From positions 855,463 through 919,462 of the forward strand of contig NZ_JAMZEK010000003.1 of the NCBI RefSeq assembly GCF_024158035.1: DNA of 64,000 nucleotides, read 5' to 3'. Positions 27,644-34,281 of the stretch are shown here, in pieces. Numbering within the stretch: the stretch's first letter is position 1; each line of letters opens with the position of its first letter. Below the pieces are notes generated by a model, which saw nothing but the letters and a program-made list of their open reading frames with translations, was not told the DNA's origin and did not search any database. The stretch is from Dyella lutea (lineage in GTDB: Bacteria > Pseudomonadota > Gammaproteobacteria > Xanthomonadales > Rhodanobacteraceae). The translations under genes and the position numbers were made by a program.

Positions 27644-28456
27644 ATGTCCACACAGACTTCATCCCACGCCGGCACGGCCCTGGTAACCGGCGCCTCGTCC
27701 GGCATCGGTGCGATCTATGCCGAGCGCCTGGCCCGCCGCGGCCACGACCTGATCCTGGTGGCCCGCGACCGGCAGCGCCTGAACGCACTGGCCGACCGGA
27801 TCACGAGCCTCACCCAGCGTTCGGTCGAAGTGCTCGAGGCCGACCTCACCGAACGCGACTCGCTGGCCGTCGTCGAGCAACGGCTGCGCGAGGACGAAGA
27901 CATCACGCTGCTGGTCAACAACGCCGGCATCGGCACGCATACCCCGCTGCTGCAGAGCGACGTCGAGCGCATGACCCGCATGATCGAGCTCAATGTCACC
28001 GCGCCGATGCGCCTGGCGTATGCGGTGGTACCGCGGATGGTGGCGCGCGGTCGCGGCACCCTGATCAACATCTCCTCGATCGTCAGCCTCGCGCCCGAAG
28101 TGCTCAATGGCGTGTACGGCGGCAGCAAGGCGTTCGTCACCGCCTTCAGCCAGTCGCTGCACAAGGAACTGGCCGGCACCGGCGTGCGCGTCCAGGCGGT
28201 GCTGCCCGGCGCCACCGCGACCGAATTCTGGGCCACCGGCGGCCTGCCGCTGGAACAGCTGGACGCGCGCATCGTCATGCGTGCCGAGGATCTGGTCGAC
28301 GCGGCGCTGGTAGGCCTCGACCGCGGCGAACTGATCAGCATCCCCTCGCTGCACCCGATCGAGAAATGGGACGCCTTCGAGTCCGCGCGCCAGGCGATGG
28401 CCGGACACCTGTCCAGCAACACCGTTGCCGAGCGCTATCTCGCCAAGAGCTTCTAG
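27644..28456 (+). CDS. Short-chain dehydrogenase/reductase
   Basis: 270 residues from the ATG at 27644; GGAG at 27632 is 8 nt away, while an ATG at 27638 is closer than ideal. It is a classical SDR with TALVTGASSGIG (NADP site), NNAGIG, a Ser/Tyr/Lys active site in NISSIVSLAPEVLNGVYGGSKAF, and VLPGATATEFW after the catalytic region. Basic residues in VARDRQRL suggest NADP(H). The substrate is unknown. It is divergent from the GlxA-type regulator and is the last chromosomal gene before the integron cassette cluster. Confidence 0.9.
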   Translation: MSTQTSSHAGTALVTGASSGIGAIYAERLARRGHDLILVARDRQRLNALADRITSLTQRSVEVLEADLTERDSLAVVEQRLREDEDITLLVNNAGIGTHTPLLQSDVERMTRMIELNVTAPMRLAYAVVPRMVARGRGTLINISSIVSLAPEVLNGVYGGSKAFVTAFSQSLHKELAGTGVRVQAVLPGATATEFWATGGLPLEQLDARIVMRAEDLVDAALVGLDRGELISIPSLHPIEKWDAFESARQAMAGHLSSNTVAERYLAKSF

Positions 28457-28505
28457 CACCTGACTTGGGCGTCGAGCGCTCCTGAAGAGTTAGATCAGGG
28501 TGTCA

Positions 28506-28551
28506 CCCAAACCGTAGAAACTACCCGTCCGCCTTGAGCGAAATGTCAGGC
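28506..28551 (-). repeat. Degenerate attC at the distal end of the cassette cluster
   Basis: Read on the minus strand it starts GCCTGAC and continues ATTTCGCTCAAGGCGGACG, matching the left half of the other attC sites. The right half (CGCTTAACTCAAGCGTTRRRY) is lost or scrambled, leaving gtttggg near 28506. This marks the decayed 3' end of the array. Confidence 0.55.
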
Positions 28552-28968
28552 AGCAACGAAGCCTTGGACAATGTGAGAAGAATCCCTGCACGAGGCGATG
28601 TGTAGCAAGACCGTGCGTTGAAGATCAATGACTGAGTGCACTGCATGGTTCTTGCAGAAATGGAACACCTGATTGAGAGATTCATTGGCATGCCATGTTG
28701 TGAGCACGTCTTGATCGCCTGGAATGTCGCCGTAGTTGAATTGATGCAAATTGGCGAAATCCACGGAATCGTCCCACGTTGTGCAGTCCTGGCCCCACGC
28801 CATCATGTACAAGCAGCCTGATTGCACCAACCAATTGCTTACCTTGACCTGCCACTTCCGGGTTACATCTGCATCAATGATTACGACGACTCAAAACGGC
28901 GAGAGATGGGCGATATCTGGCAACGCGCCCTCAGGCGAGATGTGAAGGTAGACCGAAGATTCGCTCAT
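28546..28968 (-). pseudogene. Cassette 7: DUF7684-like gene interrupted by an in-frame TGA
   Basis: From the ATG at 28968, four bases past the cassette core, the frame runs MSESSVYLHISPEGALPDIAHLSPF and then meets TGA at 28891-28893. The same frame continues without another stop for 114 codons (VVVIIDADVTRKWQVKVSNWLVQSGCLYMMAWGQDCTTWDDSVDFANL and on) to a TGA inside the attC. The two halves together give a 140-codon gene resembling small DUF7684-type proteins with MMAWG.DC..WDDSVD. The family name is from memory. The stop could be a mutation (for example CGA to TGA) or a sequencing error. The downstream part alone could start at TTG 28830. Confidence 0.75.
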
Positions 28969-28971
28969 AAA

Positions 28972-29030
28972 GCCCAACGCTGGAGTTAAGCGGCGCGCGG
29001 TGCCCGTCCGCCTTGAACGGGTGGTTAGGC
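28972..29030 (-). repeat. attC site of cassette 6
   Basis: 59 bp with core GTTRRRY-type ends gcccaac (28972-28978) and gttaggc (29024-29030). Inner arms are gagttaagcggc and gtccgccttgaac. Reverse-complemented it follows the aadA-like attC pattern TTCGTTCAAGG...CTTAACTCAAGCGTT, so the array reads on the minus strand. Confidence 0.9.
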
Positions 29031-29291
29031 ACCCGCGGTGCGCCTGCGAAGAACGACTATGCCAGCAAAGGCGAGGTTGACCAACGAGATGCCAGCAAGC
29101 CACATGAGCGAGGGAAATAGGTAGTTCCGCATCGACTCGACGCCGGCGGCCTGTACGGCACCCAAGGCTTTGGGGTTACAAGGCCCGGCGATCGGGAGTT
29201 GGGCGAAGGTGACAAAGAAGCGCTGGGCGCCGGCAAAAAGGGCGACCACATTGACGGCAACGAGCGCTAGAAATGCTGACTTTTGTTTCAT
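29025..29291 (-). CDS. Cassette 6: small membrane protein, 88 aa
   Basis: Unrecognised family. Two hydrophobic segments (about 6-30 and 59-80) flank a loop with PIAGPCNPKALGAVQAAG, and the C-terminus is basic (LRRRTAGA). The ATG is one base from the cassette core, and the stop TAA is formed by the attC core itself, as is common for integron cassettes. An adjacent Shine-Dalgarno sequence has no room other than the core's AGG. Confidence 0.75.
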   Translation of the reverse strand: MKQKSAFLALVAVNVVALFAGAQRFFVTFAQLPIAGPCNPKALGAVQAAGVESMRNYLFPSLMWLAGISLVNLAFAGIVVLRRRTAGA

Positions 29292-29292
29292 G

Positions 29293-29349
29293 ACCTAACG
29301 CTTGAGTTGAGCGGCGGCGAAGCCGTCCGCCTTGAACGACTGGTTAGAG
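29293..29349 (-). repeat. attC site of cassette 5
   Basis: 57 bp; ends acctaac (29293-29299) and gttagag (29343-29349) with arms gagttgagcggcgg and gccgtccgccttgaac. The unusual GTTAGAGC at its outer end is mirrored by the same word at the leading end of cassette 5 (29709-29716), as expected from a circularised cassette. Confidence 0.9.
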
Positions 29350-29355
29350 CACACC

Positions 29356-29706
29356 TTACGGCTCCCGAGCGCGCTTGTCGCTGACCTTGAGGACTTGGCT
29401 GACGGTAAGGACGTACCTGGATACGCCCAAGTTGCAGTAGTGGCCTGGCGGGCTGAGTGTGCCACGCACAACAACGCGCGCAGTGCCCCAAGGGCCGCTA
29501 GCGCCTTTGGCTGGAAGCTCCGCTTGCTCCATGTTGCCGCTGAGGCACCAAGTTTCGTCGGTGCCGTCGGGCGTGAAAGACGAAGACTCGAAGTTGTAGA
29601 AGTAGGTGCCGCTGTACACCTTGCTCACGGCGGGACCCGCAGTCGTAGCGCAACCTCCGCACAGGAGAACGGCAGCGGTGCCGATTATCGAGAGAAGAGG
29701 TTTCAT
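29356..29706 (-). CDS. Cassette 5: small lipoprotein, 116 aa
   Basis: Unrecognised family. MKPLLSIIGTAAVLLCGGCATT is a lipoprotein signal with the lipid-attachment Cys in LCGGC. The mature part is beta-rich, with VYSGTYFYNFESSSFTPDGTDETWCLSGNMEQAEL, two cysteines (TWCLSG and HYCNLG) that could form a disulfide, and YVLTVSQVLKVSD. The start is three bases from the cassette core. The frame is open further upstream, but that part lies in the neighbouring attC and cassette and is not part of this gene. Confidence 0.8.
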   Translation of the reverse strand: MKPLLSIIGTAAVLLCGGCATTAGPAVSKVYSGTYFYNFESSSFTPDGTDETWCLSGNMEQAELPAKGASGPWGTARVVVRGTLSPPGHYCNLGVSRYVLTVSQVLKVSDKRAREP

Positions 29707-29709
29707 GCG

Positions 29710-29770
29710 CTCTAACGCTTGAGTTAAGCGGCGCGCGGTACGCGCGTCCGCCTTGAACGAATGGTTAGGC
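29710..29770 (-). repeat. attC site of cassette 4
   Basis: 61 bp; ctctaac (29710-29716) and gttaggc (29764-29770) with arms gagttaagcggcgcgcg and cgcgcgtccgccttgaac, the longest central stem in the array. Confidence 0.9.
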
Positions 29771-29777
29771 GGAAACG

Positions 29778-30209
29778 CTACAGCCAATTCCCGGAGACCG
29801 CCATGACCCCAACGAAATAGATACCGAAATTGATCCAGGCCATGGCGAAAGCCAATGCGGCCATCGGCATCCGGATACCACGGGCAAAGCCAACTAAGAG
29901 CGCCATGGCCAGAAAGTAAGCCCACCAGATATAGCCGAGAACTGCTGCACGCAGCAACTGCGGTGGGCGAGCTGGATATGCCGGCTCTGCCCAGAACGCC
30001 GCCGCAAAGGCAGCGACACCGATAAGAAATATGAGGGAAATGCCAGTCGCAAGCATGACAGGCTTTGAAACTAGTCGCTCACGCCTAACAAGCGAAAGTA
30101 TGGCCCATAAGGTGACTGCGAAAAGAGGAGTGCTGATCGGCCACATCGACACTGGCCAACCGAATGACATGTTGATCGCACTAAACATCCGATTGAGGAA
30201 ATCCGACAT
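29778..30209 (-). CDS. Cassette 4: four-helix membrane protein, 143 aa
   Basis: Unrecognised family. Four hydrophobic segments are evident (about 18-40, 50-72, 87-106, 113-137), with short charged loops RRERLVSK and RGIRMP. The start lies four bases past the core and ends just before the attC. Such small membrane proteins are frequent in cassette arrays, but no role is inferred. Confidence 0.8.
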   Translation of the reverse strand: MSDFLNRMFSAINMSFGWPVSMWPISTPLFAVTLWAILSLVRRERLVSKPVMLATGISLIFLIGVAAFAAAFWAEPAYPARPPQLLRAAVLGYIWWAYFLAMALLVGFARGIRMPMAALAFAMAWINFGIYFVGVMAVSGNWL

Positions 30210-30213
30210 GGGT

Positions 30214-30270
30214 GCCTAACGCTGGAATTGAGCGGCGGCGTAGCCGTCCGCCTCGAATGAAATGTTAGAC
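30214..30270 (-). repeat. attC site of cassette 3
   Basis: 57 bp; gcctaac (30214-30220) and gttagac (30264-30270). The outer ten bases GTTAGACGCC are repeated exactly in inverse form at the leading end of cassette 3 (30495-30504), strong evidence that 30271-30504 is one mobile unit. Confidence 0.92.
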
Positions 30271-30480
30271 GCCACCGGCATCATTTTTGCTGCCATTGTT
30301 GCCAGATTTTGCCGCGCGCTTTTTGCCCAACGCAATCCCATACACGACACCGATCGCAATGCCGGGCCCTATACCCAGAGCGAGGTTACCAAAGATTATT
30401 CCAAGGCCACACCCGATGGCGACGCCGATGCCAATACCAAAGCTTAGGTAGCGCTGCTGCTCCGTCTGTTGTTTTGACAT
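30265..30480 (-). CDS. Cassette 3: glycine-rich membrane protein, 71 aa
   Basis: Starts MSKQQTEQQRYLSFGIGIG. One long or two short Gly/Ile-rich hydrophobic segments (about 13-50, with GxxxG repeats) are followed by a basic tail KKRAAKSGNNGSKNDAGGV. The ATG at 30480 is chosen over an upstream one that would lie inside the preceding attC. The stop TAA is formed by the attC core. Function unknown. Confidence 0.75.
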   Translation of the reverse strand: MSKQQTEQQRYLSFGIGIGVAIGCGLGIIFGNLALGIGPGIAIGVVYGIALGKKRAAKSGNNGSKNDAGGV

Positions 30481-30497
30481 GCCTCGAATCCTGTGGC

Positions 30498-30553
30498 GTC
30501 TAACGCTGAGTTGAGCGGCGGCGGCGCCGTCCGCATCGAATAAATGGTTAGGC
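30498..30553 (-). repeat. attC site of cassette 2
   Basis: 56 bp; gtctaac (30498-30504) and gttaggc (30547-30553), arms gagttgagcggcggcg and cgccgtccgcatcgaa. Confidence 0.9.
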
Positions 30554-30769
30554 TTCACCGCGGTCGGCCAAATGCGCCCTCAGCTCGCGAACCTCTTGCC
30601 GAAGCTGCAGAACGGGGCCTTGGCTGAGCAACAGGATGCCAAAGGCGAATGCCGCCATAAGCCAGCCTTCGTCCCCGAAGCCGGATTGCCGCGCGATGGC
30701 GTTGCCGGCGAAGGACGCAACGATCACACCGATGATAGCGATGGCGGTGCCAACAGCTTTCAGGTTCAT
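30548..30769 (-). CDS. Cassette 2: small membrane protein, 73 aa
   Basis: MNLKAVGTAIAIIGVIVASFAGNAIA forms a first hydrophobic segment. A second (WLMAAFAFGILLLSQG) follows after a short FGDEG loop. The C-terminal 20 residues (LQLRQEVRELRAHLADRGEA) have heptad spacing and could form a short coiled coil. The stop codon is in the attC core. Family not recognised. Confidence 0.75.
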   Translation of the reverse strand: MNLKAVGTAIAIIGVIVASFAGNAIARQSGFGDEGWLMAAFAFGILLLSQGPVLQLRQEVRELRAHLADRGEA

Positions 30770-30786
30770 ACACCTTCCCTTGTGAT

Positions 30787-30844
30787 GCCTAACGCTGGAG
30801 TTGAGCGGCGGCGCAGCCGTCCGCCTCGAACGATTGGTTAGGGC
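30787..30844 (-). repeat. attC site of cassette 1
   Basis: 58 bp; gcctaac (30787-30793) and gttagggc (30837-30844). The outer GTTAGGGC equals the leading core of cassette 1 (gccctaac at 31494-31501 on the plus strand), which fixes both ends of this cassette. Confidence 0.92.
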
Positions 30845-31488
30845 GCGTACCAGCTACAGTACGACGCCGCCTTGGATGCATGAATGAAGAGCGGTCCTTT
30901 GATGGGCTTAATGGGTGCCCAAAGAGACCGCCATTCGCATTGGTAAGCATACTTGGGATCTTTCATGACGGCCGGGTGCAACTGGTGCGGCTCCGTGTAG
31001 GGCTTTGTTTTTTGTAGGTAGTGAACCTGGCCGAATCCAACCAACCGCGCCTGGTGACGAATGGTATGGCTTACAGCATTTACAAATGCTTGGGCATCGC
31101 TGATCTCAACGCACGCATCACAGCCAAACTCGACCATGACGTCGCGAGAAAACTGGGTAGAGCAACACAACACGTAGAGATCTTCGGAGTTAGAGCGCGA
31201 AATGATACGAGCACCGTCTTCCATTACGATCTTGACATTGCTCGCCTGCTGGCCGGGTCGAAGCACGTGCTTACGGAAGAAATCCGCTTCTGGGGTCGTG
31301 CCACCCAAATCAACCTCGCCGCCTCCCAACAGCTCGAACTCAGTTTGGAAGGAGCCCTCGTCCTTGTCAGCTACAGCAGAGTTGTACTTTTCAGTATTAC
31401 GGTACTCGTAGAGCGTCCCAATCTTTATGGCTCCGCGGCGCGCGAATGCATCGGCGAACTGTTTAGATATGTACTTGTAAAGCCGCAT
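30838..31488 (-). CDS. Cassette 1: DUF2971-like protein, 216 aa
   Basis: The largest cassette gene, first in the array. It begins MRLYKYISKQFADAFARRGAIKIGTLYEYR, a start typical of DUF2971-type proteins (LYKY...), and continues with a central DLYVLCCSTQ strand motif and a C-terminal YQCEWRSLWAP segment. It is soluble, with no signal peptide. DUF2971 members are of unknown function and often occur in accessory DNA; the assignment is by resemblance. The ATG is five bases past the core and the stop lies in the attC. Confidence 0.75.
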   Translation of the reverse strand: MRLYKYISKQFADAFARRGAIKIGTLYEYRNTEKYNSAVADKDEGSFQTEFELLGGGEVDLGGTTPEADFFRKHVLRPGQQASNVKIVMEDGARIISRSNSEDLYVLCCSTQFSRDVMVEFGCDACVEISDAQAFVNAVSHTIRHQARLVGFGQVHYLQKTKPYTEPHQLHPAVMKDPKYAYQCEWRSLWAPIKPIKGPLFIHASKAASYCSWYAP

Positions 31489-31493
31489 TTAGC

Positions 31494-31560
31494 GCCCTAA
31501 CGCTATGTAGATTGCAAAACGCAGTCTAATCCTGCGACCTGACACCGGTTTGTTACGCAG
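31494..31560 (-). other. attI-like leading junction of the cassette cluster
   Basis: On the minus strand the word GCGTTAGGGC marks the insertion core in front of cassette 1. Upstream of it the sequence (...ttttgcaatctacatagc) lacks the attC arm CTTAACTCAAGC, so this is not another attC and fits an attI or a secondary site. No integrase gene lies in the 192 bp before the rsuA-like gene. The 11-bp word tctaatcctgc occurs at 31525 and again exactly 100 bp on at 31625. Confidence 0.5.
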
Positions 31561-31563
31561 AAG

Positions 31564-31592
31564 ATTACATCCACCTTCCTATGAAACAGCAA
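31564..31592 (-). promoter_or_regulatory. Candidate promoter reading into the cassette cluster
   Basis: On the minus strand TTGCTG (31587-31592) is followed after 17 bp by TGTAAT (31564-31569), five of six matches at -10 but only three of six at -35. It would start transcripts near 31557, about 70 bp ahead of the first cassette gene, where an integron Pc promoter is expected. Confidence 0.35.
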
Positions 31593-31693
31593 CTTACCAC
31601 CGGTACCGCCGCCTAATCCAACCATCTAATCCTGCAGCCCGTATGTGATCCTGGCAGGGCTGACCCTGGGCGGTCGGACACGGTGAACCGACC

Positions 31694-32392
31694 TCATCCG
31701 AAAATCGACGCCACCTCCCCCTCCCCTAACATCCGCCATTTCCCCGCCGACAGCTCGCCCAGCCCCAAGCCGCCCACCGACACCCGGTGCAACGCCTCCA
31801 CGTGGTTGCCCACAGCGGCGAACATGCGGCGCACCTGGTGGTAGCGGCCTTCGTGCAGGGTGAGGCGGGCCTTGCGAGGCTCGATCACGTCCAGTTCGGA
31901 GGGCAGCAGCGGGGTGTCTTCCGACTCCAGCATCAGGGTGCCGCTGGCGAAGGTGGCCGCTTCATCGCCGCGCAGGTCGTTGGCGAGGGTGGCCTCGTAG
32001 ACCTTGGGCACGTGTGACCTGGGCGAGATGATCCGGTGCAGCAGGGCGCCGTCGTCGGTGAGCAGCAGCAGGCCGCTGGTGTCGCGGTCGAGGCGGCCGA
32101 CGGTGGAGAGCGCGGGATCGCGCACGCGGTAGCGCGGCGGCAGCAGGTCGTAGACCACGCGACCGCCATCCTTGCGCGAGCAGGTGACGCCGAGCGGCTT
32201 GTGCATCATCAGCACCATGCCGGTGGGCGGGTCCAGCGGTTCGCTGTCGAGGCGGATGTTGGCGTACTCCACCTTGTCGTCGGCGTAGAGCACCTCGCCG
32301 TCGGCGTCGGTGATGCGGCCTTCGCGGAACATCCACTGGACGTCCTTGCGGCTGCCGTAGCCCAGGTTGGCGATGAGCTTGACCAGTTTCAT
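31694..32392 (-). CDS. rsuA: 16S rRNA pseudouridine synthase, RsuA/RluB/E/F family
   Basis: 232 residues. The N-terminal S4-like RNA-binding domain (KLIANLGYGSRKDVQWMFREGRITDADG, about 5-32) precedes the catalytic domain. That domain has MVLMMHKPLGVTCSRKDG, the active-site Asp in TVGRLDRDTSGLLLLTDDGAL, and EGRYHQVRRMFAAVGNHVEALHRVSVGGL. It converts uridine to pseudouridine in rRNA. RsuA (16S U516) is the best match by length and motifs, but RluE-type specificity cannot be excluded. Its ATG overlaps the stop of the rsmC-like gene (ATGA). Confidence 0.88.
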   Translation of the reverse strand: MKLVKLIANLGYGSRKDVQWMFREGRITDADGEVLYADDKVEYANIRLDSEPLDPPTGMVLMMHKPLGVTCSRKDGGRVVYDLLPPRYRVRDPALSTVGRLDRDTSGLLLLTDDGALLHRIISPRSHVPKVYEATLANDLRGDEAATFASGTLMLESEDTPLLPSELDVIEPRKARLTLHEGRYHQVRRMFAAVGNHVEALHRVSVGGLGLGELSAGKWRMLGEGEVASIFG

Positions 32393-33453
32393 GCGCGCAC
32401 TCCGCGGGCGACGATGACCTTGAAGCCGCCTTCGTCGGCCACCGTGCGCACCTCGGCGAAGTGGGCGGCGAGCGTGGCCTCGTACGGCAGGTGACGGTTG
32501 GCGACCAGCCAGAGCTGGCCGTCAGGTTTCAATGCATGGGCCGCCGCGGTGATGAAGGCGCGACCGAGTTCTGGCTGGCCGGCACGCCCCTGGTGGAACG
32601 GCGGATTGCTGACGACGGCGTCGTAGCGACCCGGCAGACCCGCAGTGACGTCGTGCCAGTGCAGCGAGACCGCCACCGGGTGCCCTGCCCGGGCCTGTGC
32701 TTCGGCGAGGTTCTGGTGCGCGCAGACCAGGGCGCGCTGCTCGGCCTCGAAGCCGTCCAGCGCGGTGACACCGGGGCAACGCGCGATCACCTCGCTGGCG
32801 AGGTAGCCGTAACCCATGCCGAGGTCGGCGACGTGGCCGGCCAGATCCGGCGGCAGGTGCGCCGCCAGCAGCGCCGAAGCCGCATCCACCCGGTCCCAGG
32901 CGAACAGGCCGGCCCGGCTCCAGTAGCCGGCGGCGTTGCGGCGCGGCGTGTCCAGCTCCAGCCATTGCGCCAGCCGCTCGGCGTCGTGCGTGCCGTCCAG
33001 CAGCGCGGTCCAGAACACGCGGCATTTGTGCTTGGAGAGGTGGCCGCCCGACTTGCCCAGCGCGGCGAGATCCGTCTGCGCCGATTTCGCCCCCTCGGCG
33101 TTCGGCACGCAGGCCAGCACCACGCCGCCAGGTGCGGCCAGCTGCACGGCGCGGGCGAAGGTGGCGCGGGCCTCCTCGCGATGGCGCGGCGGCAATACCA
33201 GCACCAGGTCGAATCGCTCGTCGTCGATCTGCGCGTCCACGCTCAGGCGGCTGCGCGCCAGCGCCTCGGCGAACGGCTTGAAGCTCTGCTCGCAGCGCCA
33301 GCCGGGCCTGGCCATCTCGCGCAGGCGGAAGCCGTCGCGGGCACGCAGGAACAGCACGCGGGCGTTCGCCGGCAGGCGCAGGGCACCCTCTTCCAGCGGC
33401 AGGAACAGGGCATCGAGCACCTCGTCGACGGGGGCGGCGGCTACAGGGGACAT
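32389..33453 (-). CDS. rsmC: Class I SAM-dependent rRNA guanine-N2 methyltransferase, RsmC-like
   Basis: 354 residues built of two tandem methyltransferase domains as in RsmC/RlmG. The N-terminal half is degenerate (VLVLPPRHREEARATF..., SKHKCRVFW). The C-terminal half carries the SAM loop VADLGMGYGYLASEV (about 205-220) and the catalytic NPPFH in VVSNPPFHQGRAG (about 281-293). RsmC methylates G1207 of 16S rRNA. It overlaps the downstream rsuA-like gene by four bases, a coherent rRNA-modification pair. Confidence 0.85.
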   Translation of the reverse strand: MSPVAAAPVDEVLDALFLPLEEGALRLPANARVLFLRARDGFRLREMARPGWRCEQSFKPFAEALARSRLSVDAQIDDERFDLVLVLPPRHREEARATFARAVQLAAPGGVVLACVPNAEGAKSAQTDLAALGKSGGHLSKHKCRVFWTALLDGTHDAERLAQWLELDTPRRNAAGYWSRAGLFAWDRVDAASALLAAHLPPDLAGHVADLGMGYGYLASEVIARCPGVTALDGFEAEQRALVCAHQNLAEAQARAGHPVAVSLHWHDVTAGLPGRYDAVVSNPPFHQGRAGQPELGRAFITAAAHALKPDGQLWLVANRHLPYEATLAAHFAEVRTVADEGGFKVIVARGVRA

Positions 33454-33540
33454 CGGTGCGGCTTCACACGGCTGGCGGGCCGTGATTGTACGCGGGGGGG
33501 GTATCGGCGGGCTGGGGCCGACCGGTCGGCGGCACCAAGC

Positions 33541-33718
33541 GCGTCGCGACTGAAGTCGCTCCCACAGGCCGGCCGGGCTCCTGGGTGTTCCGCAGGAGGG
33601 GCTTCAGCCCCGACAGGCGGCGCGGGAGAGCGTCGCGACTGAAGTCGCTCCCACAGGCCGGCCGGGCTCCTGGGTGTTCCGTGGGAGGGGCTTCAGTCCC
33701 GACAGGCGGCGCGGAGAG
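33541..33718. repeat. Tandem 89-bp repeat made of REP elements (BIME)
   Basis: Two near-identical 89-bp units, 33541-33629 and 33630-33718. Each has a REP arm gtcgcgactgaagtcgctcccac and an inverted arm g(t/c)gggaggggcttcag(t/c)cccgac, separated by caggccggccgggctcctgggtgttcc. The units differ mainly within the second arm. The same REP word family recurs at 43955-44080. It lies between rsmC and the yajD-like gene. Confidence 0.85.
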
Positions 33719-33721
33719 CGG

Positions 33722-34087
33722 CTACTTCTTTCGCTCCAGCATCGCCTTGAGGTCGGCGAAGGGGTTGCCGGTGGCCGGGGCTTGGGCGCCACCGGTGTCG
33801 AGCGTGCCGGCGTCATGGTCGAGGTAACGCTGGTGCTCGTTGTCGTGGCAGTACAGGCACAGCAGCTCCCAGTTGCTGCCATCGGCCGGGTTGTCGTCGT
33901 GGTTGTGGTTGCGGTGGTGCACGGTGAGCTGCTGCACGTTGCTGCGGTCGAATTCGCGCGCGCAGCGGCCGCAGATCCACGGGTACATCTTCAGCGCGCG
34001 GTCGCGGTAGCCATGGCCGCGCTGCTCGGCGGCGCGGCGGGCTTCGGCGACGATGCGGTCGAGCTTGCTGGAGTCGTTGGCGGGCAT
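33722..34087 (-). CDS. yajD: HNH nuclease family protein YajD
   Basis: 121 residues. N-terminal basic helices (SSKLDRIVAEARRAAEQRGHGYRDRALKMYPW) are followed by the HNH fold. It has CGRC (about 40-43) and LYCHD zinc knuckles and the ββα-metal motif QQLTVHHRNHNHDDNPADGSNWELLCLYCHDNEH. This matches E. coli YajD, a presumed DNA nuclease of unknown biological role. The C-terminal 30 residues are variable. REP units are immediately downstream. Confidence 0.9.
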   Translation of the reverse strand: MPANDSSKLDRIVAEARRAAEQRGHGYRDRALKMYPWICGRCAREFDRSNVQQLTVHHRNHNHDDNPADGSNWELLCLYCHDNEHQRYLDHDAGTLDTGGAQAPATGNPFADLKAMLERKK

Positions 34088-34147
34088 GGTGGCGGGTCGG
34101 GTTGATGAGGTGATGTGCCGGTGGCTCCGACCGGGGACCTAGAAAGG

Positions 34148-34178
34148 CACTGGATCCCAGCCTGTGCTGGGATGACGA
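34148..34178. repeat. Dispersed hairpin repeat, copy 4
   Basis: cactggatcccagcctgtgctgggatgacg: stem atcccag/ctgggat, with the same outer words as the other copies. Confidence 0.65.
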
Positions 34179-34281
34179 CAAGGAGGGCCGCCGCAACCTG
34201 GGATCAGCCACCCCTCGATGTCACAACTCCAGATGGCATCAGCGGTGTCGAAGCTTCGCCGCTGATGCCACGCCGATGTGG

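Noticed and set aside
31561..31693. Remnant of an integrase gene beside the cassette cluster
   Set aside because: The only frame with a start (MKQQLTTGTAA) stops after 11 codons, and no tyrosine-recombinase motif can be read in the 130 bp.
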